NCBI GenBank assembly: GCA_017871115.1
Contig: JAFCIZ010000002.1
Location: 1,819,501 to 1,883,500, forward strand
Direction: 5' to 3'
Source of the DNA: Cunninghamella blakesleeana
Lineage: Eukaryota; Mucoromycota; Mucoromycetes; Mucorales; Cunninghamellaceae
Length of the DNA stretch: 64,000 bases
Both the position numbers and the translations under genes were made by a program. The notes under the pieces are model-generated. The model did not search any database. It saw only the letters and a list, made by a program, of their open reading frames with translations, and was not told the DNA's origin. Of the stretch, positions 63,265 to 64,000 are shown piece after piece. Position 1 is the first letter of the stretch; every line of letters begins with the position of its first letter.

Positions 63265-63945
63265 TGTTGTGTGGGTTTTGGTAAGAGTTATTTTTGTTAA
63301 AATAAAATAAGAGAGTTTGTATTTATATTAATTATAAATAAGATAATTCCAGTGAGCACCAGTTCTTGTTTTATAAGTAGAACGACTTAATATAATATAA
63401 AAGAAAAAAAAAATAAAAGATAAAATAAAATAAAATATTTAAAAAAATTCAAAAGTATATGCAAATGAATTTAAAAGTCAGGGAGTAGATTATTATATAA
63501 AAAGAGTAATAATCAAATAAAGTAATAATAAAATTAAAAATAAAATATAAAAGTTTATATATGTTATATATAAATAAAAAAAGATTTCACTTAAGAAATA
63601 AAATATATCTGTTATAGTAATAAAATGATTTCAATTAAGAAACTAATATAAAGTTAAAGTAAAATAAAAATTAAAATTGGTTTGGACAGATAAAATATTT
63701 ATTATATAAAATATTATTTAAAAATTTGACAAAGTAAAAAAAAACAAAAGAGAAAGAGAAATATTCTTTCCTATTTATATTAAAACAAAAAATAAATTCT
63801 TTAGGGAGAGAAAGAGGAAAAAGGTTATAGGAATTTGGTTGTAGAACTTTGGTTGTAGGAATTAAGTTGTAGGAATTAGGTTGTAGAACTTTGGTTGTGG
63901 AAAAAAATAATTTAATCACCGCCAACATCATCCGCTTGGACGACA
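63265..63945 (-). repeat. LTR-B solo LTR, right copy
   Basis: 681 bp, reversed, from TGTTGTGTGGG to TTGGACGACA (start TGTCGTCCAAGCGG). Flanked by ATGC at 63261-63264 and 63946-63949. Fewer 14-bp units than the left copy. Confidence 0.88.
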
Positions 63946-64000
63946 ATGCAAATGAATTTTAAAGTCAGAGAGGAGGTTATTGTATAAAAAGAGTAATAAT

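Noticed and set aside
63671..63946. Minus-strand 91-aa frame with repeated TTKVLQPNSYNL
   Set aside because: Translation of the 14-bp tandem array in a solo LTR; no gene context.

Overview
The window looks like a chromosome segment from an AT-rich, intron-rich early-diverging fungus, probably Mucoromycota. This is an inference. It rests on fungal-type proteins (an Rxt3 subunit of Rpd3L, an ORT1-type ornithine carrier, a glyoxalase-fused phosphofructokinase, a nucleolar Fpr3/4-type FKBP), short AT-rich introns and poly-Asn/Ser/His low complexity. All exon joins were made by eye from GT/AG sites and reading-frame continuity.

Positions 1-23462 are an ordinary gene region. In order it holds RXT3 (-), MAK16 (+, head to head with RXT3), a doubtful small membrane protein (-), ORT1 (+), PFK (+), a Kelch-BTB protein (+), an enoyl-CoA isomerase (+), a GPI-anchored Cys-rich secreted protein (+), a Rab6/Ypt6 GTPase (+) and a nucleolar FKBP (-).

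Positions 23463-64000 are a deeply nested transposon cluster built around four tRNA-Gly(GCC) genes arranged as two divergent pairs: 35808-35878(-)/47931-48001(+) and 61079-61149(-)/62289-62359(+). The 3' side of every tRNA carries LTR sequence starting 46-63 bp away. One element (TyE) sits 12 bp upstream of the first tRNA instead. Left nest: LTR-C contains LTR-B, which contains full-length TyA (25222-35591), which contains mariner Tc-A1. Between tRNA1 and tRNA2: TyE (35891-46967, minus), containing Tc-A2 (which itself contains Tc-B) and Tc-C1. Between tRNA2 and tRNA3: TyD (48089-61015), containing Tc-A3 and a 5.7-kb two-gene DNA transposon F (52970-58671), which contains Tc-C2. Right end: LTR-C and LTR-B lie side by side at the same ATGC target inside an older LTR.

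The least familiar system is element F. It has a DDE_Tnp_4-type transposase with a C-terminal chromodomain, an unrecognised 558-aa partner protein, and long terminal inverted repeats that are themselves 82-bp-arm hairpins. Also notable: Tc-C1 and Tc-C2 differ mainly in the transposase recognition helix and, in parallel, at all four presumed terminal binding sites. TyA has an A_AAA_AAC frameshift site, a separate integrase ORF behind a repeat-bearing spacer, and an extra 176-aa ORF. The TyE pol ORF runs through its polypurine tract about 142 codons into the LTR.
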